Below, one piece after another: positions 42,591 through 51,982 of a DNA stretch of 64,000 nucleotides (position 1 is its first letter; every line of letters starts with the position of its first letter). The notes under the pieces are model-generated. The model searched no databases. It had not been told where the DNA came from and saw only the letters and a program-made list of their open reading frames with translations. Made by a program: the position numbers and the translations under genes. Origin of the DNA: Bacteroidaceae bacterium (GTDB taxonomy: Bacteria; Bacteroidota; Bacteroidia; Bacteroidales; Bacteroidaceae); the NCBI GenBank assembly GCA_017507385.1, contig JAFWAX010000077.1, forward strand, positions 62,001 to 126,000, in the 5' to 3' direction.

Positions 42591-43828
42591 TCCTTGAATT
42601 TGATGTTTTTGAATCCTATAAGTTTATCATATCTCAATCCGAATGGACGGTGATAGACATAGACGGCATATTCGTTTTCTGTCTGATGGAAATCTCCTTC
42701 GCATGGCTTTGTCTCTCCCACGGCACCATCATCGTGGAGAAACATATACATATAATTGTAAGAACATTGTTTCAGTGGTGTGACCAGTTCATATTGGTGA
42801 TCAATGAGATTATATGTCATCCTGTACTCTTCATCTATCCTGTTGTTGGTCAAATCGCCAAACAGATAGACTTCACCACCTGCTACTTGAGGCATCTGAA
42901 GTGTGAAATGAGTGAAAAAATAGTCACTTTCTGTGTCATTCTCTACGTTGTCGCCATTTCGTATCAGGTAGCGGCCGTTCTGGTCCTCGTCGTACAGGTA
43001 GTTGATGCGTTGCTCATCCACAAAAAGTACAGCATGATAGTAAGTGTCATCGAATTCCATGCGGTCCACGCGCATTGTCGGCACATACTCATCCAGGATT
43101 TCAAATCTTCTGTATTCGTTGCCTGCAGGGAATATCAATGCGCGGTTGTGATTGAATATCAGTTTGTTTACTTGCATCAGCGAGGGCCGCAGTTCTTCAA
43201 CATGGTTGTCCCATCGTCGGTTCTGAGTTACAATATACTTAAATTCTCCTACGGCATTGCTCACTTGATACCCGCTGTAGTTCACTGCAAAACTGACTTG
43301 CTGATGTTCTTCGTAGGTGTCAATGTCTGTGTTGCCAGAAACGCTGATGTCCACTCCTACATGTGGCTCGATTACAGAGAAGCAGGCCTGTGCGATGGGG
43401 TCTCCCTCGCCGTCTTCAAAGATGTTCACTCGGTAGTTGCCTGAAACTAACAATTGTGTTTCTTCATTGGGCAGCGACAACATGTAGTGGCAATAATTCA
43501 TCTCCGTACCAATGGCTGGTTCGTAGTCGTCAATGCGTAGCTCGTTGAATCCGGTCATGTATTCGCTCGTTAGCAATTCGCTTTGTTCCCAGTTGGCATT
43601 GCAGTGTGTGATGGTGTAGGTGTATCGCTGATAGTTGGGCTGCAAATCGTCGAAGCTGATATCCACTCTGTGTCCGCTTCTCAACAGCATCACAGAAGGT
43701 TCTCCCCAAGCGCCATTCACTTTTACTTGCAGCGTCTTGATGCGTGACGAAAAGCTGATATTTTCTTGTGCGTTTATGTGGCTTGCAAAAGTCAACAGGC
43801 ATATTGATAAAAACAAAAATCTCTTCAT
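42587..43828 (-). CDS. T9SS plug-domain protein (DUF5103)
   Basis: A 413-residue protein with a signal peptide (FLFLSICLLTFASHINAQ). The mature N-terminus ISFSSRIKTLQVKVNG and RYTYTITHCNANWEQSELL match the DUF5103/type IX plug first domain. FGDLTNNRIDEEYRMTYN and the C-terminal AVYVYHRPFGLRYDKLIGF match the second. In type IX secretion a related protein (PorW/PlugA context) closes the translocon pore. Its role here is inferred from the domain. The coding end overlaps the amidase-like gene by 4 nt, so the two proteins are made together. A -7 box TAATTTTG is at 43855-43848. Confidence 0.82.
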   Translation of the reverse strand: MKRFLFLSICLLTFASHINAQENISFSSRIKTLQVKVNGAWGEPSVMLLRSGHRVDISFDDLQPNYQRYTYTITHCNANWEQSELLTSEYMTGFNELRIDDYEPAIGTEMNYCHYMLSLPNEETQLLVSGNYRVNIFEDGEGDPIAQACFSVIEPHVGVDISVSGNTDIDTYEEHQQVSFAVNYSGYQVSNAVGEFKYIVTQNRRWDNHVEELRPSLMQVNKLIFNHNRALIFPAGNEYRRFEILDEYVPTMRVDRMEFDDTYYHAVLFVDEQRINYLYDEDQNGRYLIRNGDNVENDTESDYFFTHFTLQMPQVAGGEVYLFGDLTNNRIDEEYRMTYNLIDHQYELVTPLKQCSYNYMYMFLHDDGAVGETKPCEGDFHQTENEYAVYVYHRPFGLRYDKLIGFKNIKFKE

Positions 43829-44132
43829 TCTTTTAAGTTTTTCCGTTCAAAATTAGTAAAAAAACAAATACTATGCATCTCTAATGCGGAAAACTTGCGA
43901 AATCCTTTGTACTTTCATTCTTTCCGCTTCAACAAAACTGTCAAAATGTATTTGGGAAAGGTGTTTTGCTTTGTTTCTTGCTGATGGCAGACGTCATGCG
44001 AAGTGGCGTTTTTAAGGGCGTTTTCAGGTATGTGAAAGGGCGTCAAAATATGCTAAGTGAGTGAAAATTTGGTAGTTTGGGATAAAATTCGTACCTTTGC
44101 AGCGGTTTTTCAGAAACTAAAGGTAAGATTGT
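43829..44132. other. Divergent spacer of 304 nt
   Basis: It contains a minus-strand -7 box (43855-43848) and the plus-strand promoter at 44068-44099. No repeat or RNA gene is seen between them. Confidence 0.7.
44068..44099 (+). promoter_or_regulatory. Promoter of the lysozyme-like gene
   Basis: TTTG (44068-44071), 20 nt, TACCTTTG (44092-44099); the gene starts at 44133. Confidence 0.8.
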
Positions 44133-44570
44133 ATGAAGAAATTACTAGTATTAGTACTGATGACTGTCTCAATTGTGGCGGCTGCGAAGTCGATTCCAGA
44201 GGTGGATCTTCAGAAGAAATGGGGAACTGTCATTCAAGCCATTGCAATGGTTGAGAGTGAATGTCAACCCAATAGAGTATCTAGGAATGGGCTCTACGTC
44301 GGTTATCTGCAGATTTCCGAGATTCTGGTGCGTGAGTGCAACCGTATCGTTGGATATGAAAAGTACACTTACGCCGACCGTTATGACAAGCAGAAGAGCA
44401 TTGACATGTTCATTGACTTTCAGGAACGCTATAATCCAGAGGGAAACCTCGAAAAGGCCATCCGTCTGTGGAATTCTGGCGATTTGAAGTGTATGACACG
44501 CAAGGCTCGTACCGAAGGTTACTATCAGAGAGTAATGAAGAGGTACACCAGCATCGCTGCTCTGCATTAA
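44133..44570 (+). CDS. Small secreted lysozyme-like (transglycosylase-type) protein
   Basis: A 145-residue protein with a signal peptide (KLLVLVLMTVSIVAAAK). The core VIQAIAMVESECQPNRVSRN followed by GLYVGYLQISEILVRECNRI matches the SLT/lysozyme-like pattern: a catalytic Glu in the MVESE helix, then the G-x-x-Q-I loop. It is shorter than normal soluble transglycosylases and has no other domain. The late segment EGNLEKAIRLWNSG resembles the N-x-G end of the fold. Cleavage of peptidoglycan is inferred. It is monocistronic, with a terminator 30 nt downstream. Confidence 0.75.
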   Translation: MKKLLVLVLMTVSIVAAAKSIPEVDLQKKWGTVIQAIAMVESECQPNRVSRNGLYVGYLQISEILVRECNRIVGYEKYTYADRYDKQKSIDMFIDFQERYNPEGNLEKAIRLWNSGDLKCMTRKARTEGYYQRVMKRYTSIAALH

Positions 44571-44599
44571 CAATGAAAAAAATCTTTTTCATATTAACG

Positions 44600-44628
44600 T
44601 CCAAGGCTCAAACCTTGGAAGTTTTTTT
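44600..44628 (+). terminator. Terminator of the lysozyme-like gene
   Basis: CCAAGG (44601-44606) pairs with CCTTGG (44613-44618), and a T run follows at 44621-44628. Confidence 0.8.
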
Positions 44629-44711
44629 ACGTTTTTGTTTAGACTCTTTTCGGCAAAAGGAAGTTTATATTGCCATTACGGCATGCTGCCAGAATCGCAG
44701 ATGGGTATTTG

Positions 44712-44778
44712 ACCGTACCCCTCGGGTCCGACGCACCGCACCCCTCGGGTACGCCATGGCGGACCCGAGGGGTGCGGT
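44712..44778. repeat. 23-nt triad repeat, CCCCTCGGG family, copy 2
   Basis: Cores start at 44714, 44737 and 44760, 23 nt apart. Unit 2 (44735-44750) pairs perfectly over 16 bp with unit 3 (44763-44778). Unit 1 (44712-44730) pairs over 19 bp with one U-G pair. Compared with copy 1, the change of TAC to CAC in unit 2 is matched by GTA to GTG in unit 3. Confidence 0.9.
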
Positions 44779-44935
44779 TTATAGGGAGTCGCCTTCTTTC
44801 CTTTTTTCAACATTGGCTTGATGAATGTGAAAGCGAAGTAATTTGCCAGAGTCATGTTAAAAATGAAGCTTGAAGAGTCGTTTGGTACTTTCGTGGAGAA
44901 GAAATGTGGCGAATGCGGATGATTTTTTGAAAAAA

Positions 44936-44968
44936 ATGCTAAAAAAACATAATTAAGTGCTAAATTTG
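44936..44968 (+). promoter_or_regulatory. Promoter of thrS
   Basis: TTTG (44936-44939), 21 nt, TAAATTTG (44961-44968). It leaves a leader of about 65 nt. Confidence 0.65.
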
Positions 44969-45038
44969 CAAGAATTTATGCGCTGACGTTTTGGTGGCGT
45001 CATGCGTTTGACATGAATATAATTTAAAAAACAAAGAT

Positions 45039-46982
45039 ATGATAAAGATTACTTTCCCAGACAATTCGGTGCGCGAGTATGAAGCTGGCGTCACTGGTTT
45101 GCAGATAGCAGAGAGCATTAGCCAGCGTCTTGCACAAGATGTGATTGCTTGTGGGGTGAATGGCGAGACTACTGAGCTGAACCGTCCTATTTTTGAGGAT
45201 GCTACAATTGCGTTGTATAAGTTTGATGACCCAGAAGGAAAGCATGCGTTCTGGCATACATCAGCCCACCTGATGGCAGAGGCGATAGAGGAGCTTTATC
45301 CTGGCACGCAGTTTGGTATCGGTCCTGCTATCGAAAATGGTTTCTATTATGACGTGATGCCACCAGAAGGTGTTAGGCTCAGCGATGCGGACTTCCCAAA
45401 GATTGAGAAGAAAATGCAGGAGCTGCAGCAGAAAAAAGAGGCTCTGGTGCGTAAAGACATCTCGAAGAGTGAGGTCATGGAACTCTTTGCTTCTAAGGGA
45501 CAAACATATAAGAATGAGCTGATTTCAGAGCTGGAGGATGGCAAAATTACTACTTATACACAGGGTAATTACATTGACCTTTGCAAGGGTCCTCACTTGA
45601 TGACGACTGCTCCAATTAAAGCATTCAAGCTTCAGTCTCTTGCAGCGGCTTATTGGCGTGGCGACGAAAAGCGTCCAATGATGACTCGTATCTACGGCAT
45701 TTCGTTCCCAAAGAAAAAAATGCTGGATGAGTATCTTGTTGCGCTGGAAGAAGCAAAGAAGCGTGACCACAGAAAGATTGGTAAGGAAATGGAACTCTTC
45801 ATGTTCTCTGAGCGTGTTGGTAAAGGTCTTCCAATGTGGCTTCCAAAGGGAACAGCTCTTCGACTTCGTTTGCAGGATTTCTTGCGTAAGATACAGAAAC
45901 AGTATGGCTATCATGAAGTTATTACTCCTCATATAGGAGGCAAGAATCTGTATGTGACTTCAGGACACTATGCTCATTATGGCAAGGACTCTTTTCAGCC
46001 TATCCATACTCCAGAGGAAGGTGAGGAATATTTGCTCAAGCCAATGAACTGCCCTCATCACTGTGAAATTTTTGCATGGCAGCCACGTTCATACAAGGAT
46101 CTCCCATTCCGTTGTGCAGAGTTTGGTACAGTATATCGCTATGAGCAGTCGGGTGAGCTTCACGGATTGACTCGTGTACGTTCTTTCACACAAGATGATG
46201 CGCATATCTTCTGCCGTCCAGACCAGGTGAAAGAAGAGTTCCTTCGCGTGATGGATATCATCAACATTATCTTCAAAGCTCTCGATTTCAAGGATTTTGA
46301 AGCGCAGATTTCTCTTCGTGATCCTGAAGACAAAGAAAAATATATCGGTTCTGACGAAGTGTGGGAAGAAGCACAAAACGCAATCATCGAGGCTTGTGCA
46401 GAGAAGGGACTTCCAACACGTACAGAGTTGGGTGAGGCTGCATTCTATGGTCCTAAACTGGACTTCATGATTAAGGATGCTCTGGGTCGCCGTTGGCAAT
46501 TGGGTACTATCCAAGTGGACTATAATCTGCCAGAGCGTTTCCAACTCGAATATACGGGTGCAGACAACCAGAAGCATCGTCCTGTTATGATTCACCGCGC
46601 ACCATTCGGCTCTATGGAACGCTTCATTGCTGTGCTTATTGAGCATACGGCAGGTCATTTCCCACTTTGGCTCACGCCAGATCAGGTGGTGGTATTGCCT
46701 ATCTCAGAAAAGCATAACGACTACGCTCATCAGGTGGCTGCTGCGCTCAACATGCAGGATGTGCGCACATTGGTGGACGACAGAAATGAGAAAATTGGCC
46801 GTAAGATTCGTGACAACGAAATCAAGCATATTCCATACATGCTCGTTGTGGGCGAGAAGGAAGCGGCTGATGGTACCGTGAACGTTAGAAAGCAAGGTGC
46901 TCAGCAGCAGGAGACGATGACTATCGAAGAATTTGCGAAGAAAGTTCAAGAAGAAGTTCGTCAAATGACAGAAAATTTCTAA
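45039..46982 (+). CDS. thrS: Threonyl-tRNA synthetase
   Basis: A 647-residue class II synthetase of normal length. The TGS domain spans 1-61 ([20 protein letters not shown]). The editing domain contains [11 protein letters not shown] (HxxxH) and [10 protein letters not shown]. The catalytic core has [12 protein letters not shown] with the zinc-binding Cys, motif 2 [17 protein letters not shown], and [10 protein letters not shown]. Motif 3 lies in [18 protein letters not shown]. The C-terminal anticodon domain starts [15 protein letters not shown]. It charges tRNA-Thr. It is followed by infC-rpmI-rplT, which have their own promoter. Confidence 0.98.
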   Translation: MIKITFPDNSVREYEAGVTGLQIAESISQRLAQDVIACGVNGETTELNRPIFEDATIALYKFDDPEGKHAFWHTSAHLMAEAIEELYPGTQFGIGPAIENGFYYDVMPPEGVRLSDADFPKIEKKMQELQQKKEALVRKDISKSEVMELFASKGQTYKNELISELEDGKITTYTQGNYIDLCKGPHLMTTAPIKAFKLQSLAAAYWRGDEKRPMMTRIYGISFPKKKMLDEYLVALEEAKKRDHRKIGKEMELFMFSERVGKGLPMWLPKGTALRLRLQDFLRKIQKQYGYHEVITPHIGGKNLYVTSGHYAHYGKDSFQPIHTPEEGEEYLLKPMNCPHHCEIFAWQPRSYKDLPFRCAEFGTVYRYEQSGELHGLTRVRSFTQDDAHIFCRPDQVKEEFLRVMDIINIIFKALDFKDFEAQISLRDPEDKEKYIGSDEVWEEAQNAIIEACAEKGLPTRTELGEAAFYGPKLDFMIKDALGRRWQLGTIQVDYNLPERFQLEYTGADNQKHRPVMIHRAPFGSMERFIAVLIEHTAGHFPLWLTPDQVVVLPISEKHNDYAHQVAAALNMQDVRTLVDDRNEKIGRKIRDNEIKHIPYMLVVGEKEAADGTVNVRKQGAQQQETMTIEEFAKKVQEEVRQMTENF

Positions 46983-47031
46983 TATTAGAAGAGGGCAGGT
47001 TGCGTCTTGACATAAAAATAATCAAAATTAT

Positions 47032-47062
47032 TTTGTCATGTCTCCGATTTGCACTACCTTTG
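47032..47062 (+). promoter_or_regulatory. Promoter of infC-rpmI-rplT
   Basis: TTTG (47032-47035), 19 nt, TACCTTTG (47055-47062), an exact consensus. It leaves a 60-nt leader in front of infC. Confidence 0.88.
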
Positions 47063-47128
47063 CAGTCGAAATTTTAATCATCAACAGAAACTTAACTTTA
47101 AAATACCGAAGGAATTAACCCTACTTTA

Positions 47129-47809
47129 ATGAAAGGTGACAATAAAAAACAGCAGTACAGAATCAACGAACAGATTCGTGTACATGAAGTGAGAATCGTA
47201 GGTGAGGATGTTGAATCTTCCGTCATGTCAACCCGTGATGCTCTCCGTCTGGCAGAAGACAAAGGAGTGGACCTCGTAGAAATTTCTCCCAATGCTCAAC
47301 CTCCGGTATGTCGTCTTATCGACTACTCCAAGTTCCTCTATCAGCAGAAAAAGAAGGCTAAGGAACTCAAAGCGAAGCAGGTGAAAGTTGAGGTTAAAGA
47401 AATACGTTTCGGACCACAGACAGGCGAGGCCGATTATGCTTTCAAACTGAAGCATGCACAGGAATTTCTGAACGATGGTAATAAAGTGAAGGCTTATGTG
47501 TTCTTCAAGGGACGTTCAATCGTGTTCAAAGAACAAGGCGAAGTGCTCCTTCTCCGTTTTGCCAATGATTTGGAAGAACTTGCAAAGGTGGAAAGCATGC
47601 CATCACTGGAAGGAAAGAAAATGTTCCTTACGCTTGCTCCTAAAAAAGCAGGACAGCCCAAGAAGAGTCAGCAGAGACGGGACAATGAAGCAGCAGAGGC
47701 TATTGCTAAAGCTGAAAGCAAGAAAGCTGCAGAAGCAGAGGGTCCTAATCCCAACAGCCCATTTTCGGGTCTTGCAGAAAAATTGGCTGCTGCCAACAAA
47801 GAAGAATAG
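47129..47809 (+). CDS. infC: Translation initiation factor IF-3
   Basis: 226 residues. The N-terminal domain contains [39 protein letters not shown] and [12 protein letters not shown]; the C-terminal domain has [20 protein letters not shown] and [19 protein letters not shown]. The last 45 residues form a Lys/Glu/Ala-rich tail usual in Bacteroidota. IF-3 controls start-codon selection on the 30S subunit. The start is a normal ATG, not the rare AUU used for autoregulation in Escherichia, so that control mode is absent. rpmI follows after 65 nt. Confidence 0.97.
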   Translation: MKGDNKKQQYRINEQIRVHEVRIVGEDVESSVMSTRDALRLAEDKGVDLVEISPNAQPPVCRLIDYSKFLYQQKKKAKELKAKQVKVEVKEIRFGPQTGEADYAFKLKHAQEFLNDGNKVKAYVFFKGRSIVFKEQGEVLLLRFANDLEELAKVESMPSLEGKKMFLTLAPKKAGQPKKSQQRRDNEAAEAIAKAESKKAAEAEGPNPNSPFSGLAEKLAAANKEE

Positions 47810-47874
47810 AAGAAGTGCGTAACGCCCTGGTATATGCGTTGCCACACATTATTAATAATTAAATAAATAAAAAA

Positions 47875-48072
47875 ATGCCAAAAGTTAAAACTAAATCCGC
47901 TGCAAAAAAGCGTTTCACGCTTACTGGAACAGGAAAAATTAAGCGTCAGCATGCTTATCACAGTCACATCTTGACTAAGAAGACTAAGAAGCAGAAGAGA
48001 AATCTTGACCACAGTACAATTGTCGTAAAGGCAAACCGCAAGCAGGTTCTCGATTGTCTCGCAATGCGTTAA
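47875..48072 (+). CDS. rpmI: 50S ribosomal protein L35
   Basis: A 65-residue basic protein, [20 protein letters not shown], with [20 protein letters not shown], both highly conserved in L35. It is a structural protein of the large subunit. Second gene of infC-rpmI-rplT. The gap to rplT is unusually long (155 nt) and contains a hairpin. Confidence 0.98.
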   Translation: MPKVKTKSAAKKRFTLTGTGKIKRQHAYHSHILTKKTKKQKRNLDHSTIVVKANRKQVLDCLAMR

Positions 48073-48084
48073 TCTTTCCCGTAG

Positions 48085-48121
48085 TTGTGATACAGCCTTT
48101 TTGTAAAGGCAAACATCACAA
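48085..48121 (+). promoter_or_regulatory. Structured element in the rpmI-rplT spacer
   Basis: TTGTGAT (48085-48091) pairs with ATCACAA (48115-48121). Inside, GCCTTT (48095-48100) pairs with AAAGGC (48105-48110) around the tetraloop TTGT. The two-part stem with an internal loop has no T run, so it fits a processing or binding site better than a terminator. Ribosomal protein L20 autoregulates this operon in other bacteria through leader RNA. A similar role here is a guess. Confidence 0.6.
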
Positions 48122-48227
48122 GTTCGAGAGAACATTTATCAGTAAGAATTTAACTTAAAGTTTAACCGATTTGTTAGCTCCAAAGAACGTCAATAAACGT
48201 CGCTAACATTCAAAAAGAAAACAAATT

Positions 48228-48572
48228 ATGCCAAGATCAGTAAATCATGTTGCATCACGTGCTCGTCGCAAGAAGATTTTGAAGCGCGTAAAGGGTCAGT
48301 TCGGCGCTCGCAAGAACGTTTGGACCGTTGCTAAAAATGCCTACGAGAAAGGTCTCACCTACGCATTTATCGACCGTCGTCGTAAGAAGCGTGAGTTCCG
48401 TTCTCTGTGGATTCAGCGTATCAACGCTGCAGCTCGTATCGAGGGTATGTCATACTCACAGCTTATGGGCGCTCTCCACAAGGCAGGCATCGAAATCAAC
48501 CGTAAGACTCTTGCTTACCTCGCAGTACACAACGCAGAGGCATTCAAGGCTATCGTTGAGAAGGTAAAGTAA
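48228..48572 (+). CDS. rplT: 50S ribosomal protein L20
   Basis: A 114-residue basic protein with the conserved [20 protein letters not shown] opening and [20 protein letters not shown]. It is an early-assembly large-subunit protein and, in several bacteria, the translational repressor of its own operon. Codon use is strongly biased, as expected for high expression. A terminator follows 21 nt after the stop. Confidence 0.98.
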   Translation: MPRSVNHVASRARRKKILKRVKGQFGARKNVWTVAKNAYEKGLTYAFIDRRRKKREFRSLWIQRINAAARIEGMSYSQLMGALHKAGIEINRKTLAYLAVHNAEAFKAIVEKVK

Positions 48573-48593
48573 ATCAACATTAGTTACTAAAAT

Positions 48594-48625
48594 AAAGCAT
48601 CTTTCTCATGCAGAAAGGTGCTTTT
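48594..48625 (+). terminator. Terminator of infC-rpmI-rplT
   Basis: AAAGCATCTTTCT (48594-48606) pairs with AGAAAGGTGCTTT (48612-48624) around a 5-nt loop, with T residues at the 3' end. Confidence 0.9.
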
Positions 48626-48707
48626 ATCATACAAAGTCAATCGGTGGGAAAGAGTAAGTCTGAATAGGCTTTCTAACTTTCCTGATAACACTAAAATCAG
48701 AATAATT

Positions 48708-49595
48708 ATGAAAGCATTTGTTTTCCCAGGTCAGGGTGCTCAGTTCACAGGAATGGGTAAAGACCTTTATGATTCAAATCCAGTAGCAAAAGAACTTTTT
48801 GACAAGGCAAACGAAATCCTTGGTTTTGAAATCACCAAGATTATGTTCGAGGGTACAGCAGAGGAACTTAAGCAGACAAAAGTAACTCAGCCAGCAGTTT
48901 TCCTTCATTCAGTTATTTCTGCCATTTGTCTGGGTGATGCTTTTGATGCTGAGATGGTTGGCGGTCACTCTCTCGGCGAATTCTCTGCACTTGTCGCAGC
49001 AGGTGCTCTTTCTTTTGAGGATGGCTTGAAGCTGGTTTCTCAGCGTGCTATGGCCATGCAGAAGGCTTGTGAGGCGGCTCCTTCAACAATGGCTGCTATC
49101 ATTGGTCTTGATGATGCTAAGATTGAAGAAATTTGTGCATCAATTTCTAAGCCTGGCCATATCGTAGTGCCAGCAAACTACAACAACCCAGGACAGCTTG
49201 TTATTTCAGGAAATGTGGAGGCAATCAATGAGGCATGTGAAGCTTTGAAGGCGGCTGGCGCAAAGCGCGCTCTTCCACTTCCTGTAGGCGGTGCATTCCA
49301 CTCTCCACTCATGCAGCCAGCAAAAGATGAGCTTCAGGCTGCAATCGAGGCGACAACTTTCTCTACTCCAAAATGTCCAGTATATCAGAATGTTGATGCT
49401 CAGGCACACACTAACCCTGAAGAGATTAAGCAGAATCTTATTGCTCAGCTCACAGCTCCTGTTAAGTGGACTTATGAGGTTCAGGCAATGGTTGCTGCTG
49501 GTGCTACAGATTTCACAGAGTGTGGTCCAGGCAAGGCTTTGCAGGGCATGATTGCAAAGATTGACCGCAATGTAACAGTACACGGAATCGCATAA
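48708..49595 (+). CDS. fabD: Malonyl-CoA:ACP transacylase
   Basis: 295 residues from the ATG at 48708; an in-frame start at 48618 lies inside the preceding terminator and is rejected. MKAFVFPGQGAQFTGMG opens the enzyme. The nucleophile motif GHSLGEF has Ser88. QKACEAAPSTMAAIIG and GAFHSPLMQPA contain the conserved catalytic His. It loads malonyl groups on ACP for fatty acid synthesis. The GH13 gene begins 8 nt downstream, so the two share a transcript without obvious metabolic connection. Confidence 0.96.
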   Translation: MKAFVFPGQGAQFTGMGKDLYDSNPVAKELFDKANEILGFEITKIMFEGTAEELKQTKVTQPAVFLHSVISAICLGDAFDAEMVGGHSLGEFSALVAAGALSFEDGLKLVSQRAMAMQKACEAAPSTMAAIIGLDDAKIEEICASISKPGHIVVPANYNNPGQLVISGNVEAINEACEALKAAGAKRALPLPVGGAFHSPLMQPAKDELQAAIEATTFSTPKCPVYQNVDAQAHTNPEEIKQNLIAQLTAPVKWTYEVQAMVAAGATDFTECGPGKALQGMIAKIDRNVTVHGIA

Positions 49596-49603
49596 ATATC
49601 TAT

Positions 49604-51292
49604 ATGGAGAAACTTGTTATCTATCAAGTTTTTACACGTCTTTTTGGTGCCAATGCTAGCAGGAATGTTAGCAACGGCACCAAAAAAGATAATGGGTGTG
49701 GCAAGATGGCCGATTTCACCACGGCTGTTTTGGCTGAAATCCGTAAACTTGGAGCTACACACGTTTGGTACACGGGATTGATTGAGCACGCAACGAAGAC
49801 CGATTTCACTCAGTATGGCATTCCTAAGGACCATCCTGCGGTGGTGAAAGGAAATGCCGGAAGTCCCTATGCTATCAAGGATTACTATGACATCGATCCA
49901 GACCTTGCTTCAAAAGTACCAGAACGTATGAAGGAGTTTGAGCGTCTGGTCATGCGTACGCACAAAGCAGAGCTGAAAGTCCTTATTGACTTTGTGCCCA
50001 ATCATGTGGCTCGTCAGTATCATTCTGATTCAAAGCCAGAAGGGGTGCGGGACTTGGGCGAAGATGACGACACAACGATGTCTTTTAATCCTCACAATAA
50101 TTTCTATTATATTCCAGGTGCAACATTCTCTCCCAATTTCTCTTTGTCTGATGAGGAAATGGGTGATTATGTTGAAAAACCAGCCAAGGTTACAGGCAAT
50201 GACTGCTTCACTCAGTGGGCAGGTCAGAACGACTGGTATGAGACGGTTAAACTGAATTACGGTGTTGATTATCAGGGGTCTCATCAACTTGCGTTCTGTC
50301 CTTCAACACCTGACACATGGCTGAAAATGCGTGACATCTTGCTGTTTTGGGCAAGCAAGGGCATTGATGGTTTCCGTTGTGATATGGCAGAGATGGTTCC
50401 CTGTGATTTCTGGGGATGGGTTATTCCGCAAATCAAAGCAAAATACCCTGACCTCATCTTTATTGCAGAAGTGTACAATCCGCGCGAATATCGCAACTAC
50501 ATTTATCGCGGTCATTTTGATTATCTGTATGACAAGGTGGGGCTTTATGACACGGTGCGTTCTGTGATGGGTGGCAATTCCGCCATCTCGATAACAGGTG
50601 CGTGGCAAAGCGTGGATGACATTCAGAGCCACATGCTGAATTTCCTTGAAAATCATGACGAACAGCGTATTGCTTCCGATTTCTTTGCTGGAGATGCGGA
50701 AAAAGGCAAGCCTGCTTTGCTTGTCAGTGCTTTGATGAACACCAATCCCATGATGATTTACTTTGGTCAGGAACTGGGTGAAAAAGGCATGGATTCAGAG
50801 GGCTTCAGCGGGTTGGACGGACGTACAACAATTTTCGATTATTGGACAATAGACCTGATTCGCCGTTGGAGGAATGCTAACAAATTTGATGGAGCTCTGC
50901 TTACAGAAGAAGAAAAGAGTCTTCAGAAATATTATTCTCGAGTTTTGAATATCTGCAATTCCGAGAAAGCAATTCGAGAAGGTGGTTTCTTCGACATCAT
51001 GTATGTCAATCGAGGTGAAGGCATGGATGAGCATCGCCAATATGCTTTCTTGCGCAAGCAAGACAAGGATTTGATTGTAGTGGTTGCCAATTTTGCAGAT
51101 GAGCCAGCACGTTCATGGGTGAAGATACCTGCTCATGCGTTTGACTGTTTGGGAATACCGGCAGAGGAGAAGGAGCGTGAATGCAAAGATTTGCTGACTG
51201 GCAAGAAAGAGAAGAAGGTGCTTGTTCCTGATGGAACCTTCTACCTGGAAATTCCTGCCAATGGAGGTCGGGTGCTTAAATTTAAGTTGTAA
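49604..51292 (+). CDS. Cytoplasmic GH13 alpha-amylase-type enzyme
   Basis: A 562-residue protein without signal peptide. The (beta/alpha)8 barrel motifs are LKVLIDFVPNHVAR (region I), GFRCDMAEMVP with the catalytic Asp (region II), FIAEVYN with the general acid Glu (region III) and FLENHDEQRIAS with the transition-state Asp (region IV). A C-terminal beta domain (DLIVVVANFADEPARSWV) follows. It acts on alpha-glucans, probably on stored glycogen or imported maltodextrin, given the cytoplasmic location. Exact specificity (amylase, glucosidase or transferase) cannot be read. Confidence 0.92.
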   Translation: MEKLVIYQVFTRLFGANASRNVSNGTKKDNGCGKMADFTTAVLAEIRKLGATHVWYTGLIEHATKTDFTQYGIPKDHPAVVKGNAGSPYAIKDYYDIDPDLASKVPERMKEFERLVMRTHKAELKVLIDFVPNHVARQYHSDSKPEGVRDLGEDDDTTMSFNPHNNFYYIPGATFSPNFSLSDEEMGDYVEKPAKVTGNDCFTQWAGQNDWYETVKLNYGVDYQGSHQLAFCPSTPDTWLKMRDILLFWASKGIDGFRCDMAEMVPCDFWGWVIPQIKAKYPDLIFIAEVYNPREYRNYIYRGHFDYLYDKVGLYDTVRSVMGGNSAISITGAWQSVDDIQSHMLNFLENHDEQRIASDFFAGDAEKGKPALLVSALMNTNPMMIYFGQELGEKGMDSEGFSGLDGRTTIFDYWTIDLIRRWRNANKFDGALLTEEEKSLQKYYSRVLNICNSEKAIREGGFFDIMYVNRGEGMDEHRQYAFLRKQDKDLIVVVANFADEPARSWVKIPAHAFDCLGIPAEEKERECKDLLTGKKEKKVLVPDGTFYLEIPANGGRVLKFKL

Positions 51293-51311
51293 AGTTGCAA
51301 AGGCGTTATAG

Positions 51312-51357
51312 GCAAGAGGAACTGCGTTTATGGTGCAGTTCCTCTTCTTGCTTTTTT
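51312..51357 (+). terminator. Terminator of fabD-GH13
   Basis: GCAAGAGGAACTGC (51312-51325) pairs with GCAGTTCCTCTT (51335-51346) and the following CTTGC (51347-51351). A run of T residues follows at 51352-51357. Confidence 0.88.
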
Positions 51358-51500
51358 GGGGGGGCGATGCCTTGTTTCTTTAAATCCATGCAATTGCTGT
51401 GTGCGTACACGGGATGTGTATTCCATAAAGAAATTTGCTGTATTGAAAGGTGCTAATTTGCTCTTTTTTAGCCACTTTTTCGTATTTTTTGTTATAAATG

Positions 51501-51532
51501 TTTGTCAATTCTGATAAAACGTTGTAACTTTG
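51501..51532 (+). promoter_or_regulatory. Promoter of the winged-helix gene
   Basis: TTTG (51501-51504), 20 nt, TAACTTTG (51525-51532). The leader is about 70 nt and AT-rich. Confidence 0.8.
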
Positions 51533-51607
51533 TATCGGTTTTTGAGAAAAGAGTGAAAAAACCAATCATTTTTATATAAATATTTTTTTAATTTAGGTAT
51601 TAAGATT

Positions 51608-51820
51608 ATGTTACAGGAAAAAGCAGGAAACATCGCAGGTCTTATCTGGAATGCACTTTCAGCTTCAGAGACAGCGCTCACATTCAAGCAGATTAAGAAG
51701 ACAACAAAGCTGGCAGAGAAGGATTTCAACCTTGGTCTTGGCTGGTTGCTTCGTGAGGACAAACTCTCTACAGTGGAGACAGGCGACGAGAAAGATCCTT
51801 ATGCTTACTCACTCAAGTAA
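51608..51820 (+). CDS. Small winged helix-turn-helix protein (DUF2582-like)
   Basis: A 70-residue protein consisting only of a winged helix: AGNIAGLIWNALSASETALT (helices 1-2), FKQIKKTTKLAEKDFNLGLG (recognition-helix region) and WLLREDKLSTVETGDEKDPY (wing). This is the short Bacteroidota DUF2582-type family, presumed DNA-binding. Codon use suggests high expression. It stands alone with its own promoter and terminator; the target is unknown. Confidence 0.85.
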   Translation: MLQEKAGNIAGLIWNALSASETALTFKQIKKTTKLAEKDFNLGLGWLLREDKLSTVETGDEKDPYAYSLK

Positions 51821-51844
51821 TTGAATGAAAAATTGAGAACTTAT

Positions 51845-51880
51845 AAAATGCGTGGTCACTTTAGGACTGCGCATTTTTTA
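51845..51880 (+). terminator. Terminator of the winged-helix gene
   Basis: AAAATGCG (51845-51852) pairs with CGCATTTT (51870-51877), with an inner GGTC/GGAC partial pairing and further T residues. Confidence 0.88.
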
Positions 51881-51982
51881 TATCCTATTCAGAAATAGTA
51901 GGCGGGGCGGACGGGATTAGCTTGCTTTGTCGTGAAGAATGCAATCTCTTTTCAATCTCCGTTGATTGTGTTCCTCCTCCTC

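Larger units (their letters stand above)
44571..45038. other. 468-nt spacer before thrS
   Basis: It holds the terminator at 44600-44628, a CCCCTCGGG triad (44712-44778) and the thrS promoter (44936-44968). Nothing else is recognisable. Confidence 0.75.
51293..51607. other. 315-nt spacer between GH13 and winged-helix genes
   Basis: It contains the terminator at 51312-51357 and the promoter at 51501-51532. The remaining AT-rich sequence has no recognised feature. Confidence 0.75.

Noticed and set aside
42650-43444. 264-codon open frame antisense to the T9SS plug-domain gene
   Set aside because: Hydrophobic only because it mirrors beta-rich coding sequence. No family and no promoter.
47069-47128. 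T-box or other classical riboswitch before infC or thrS
   Set aside because: Leaders are only about 60-70 nt with no T-box or specifier structure.
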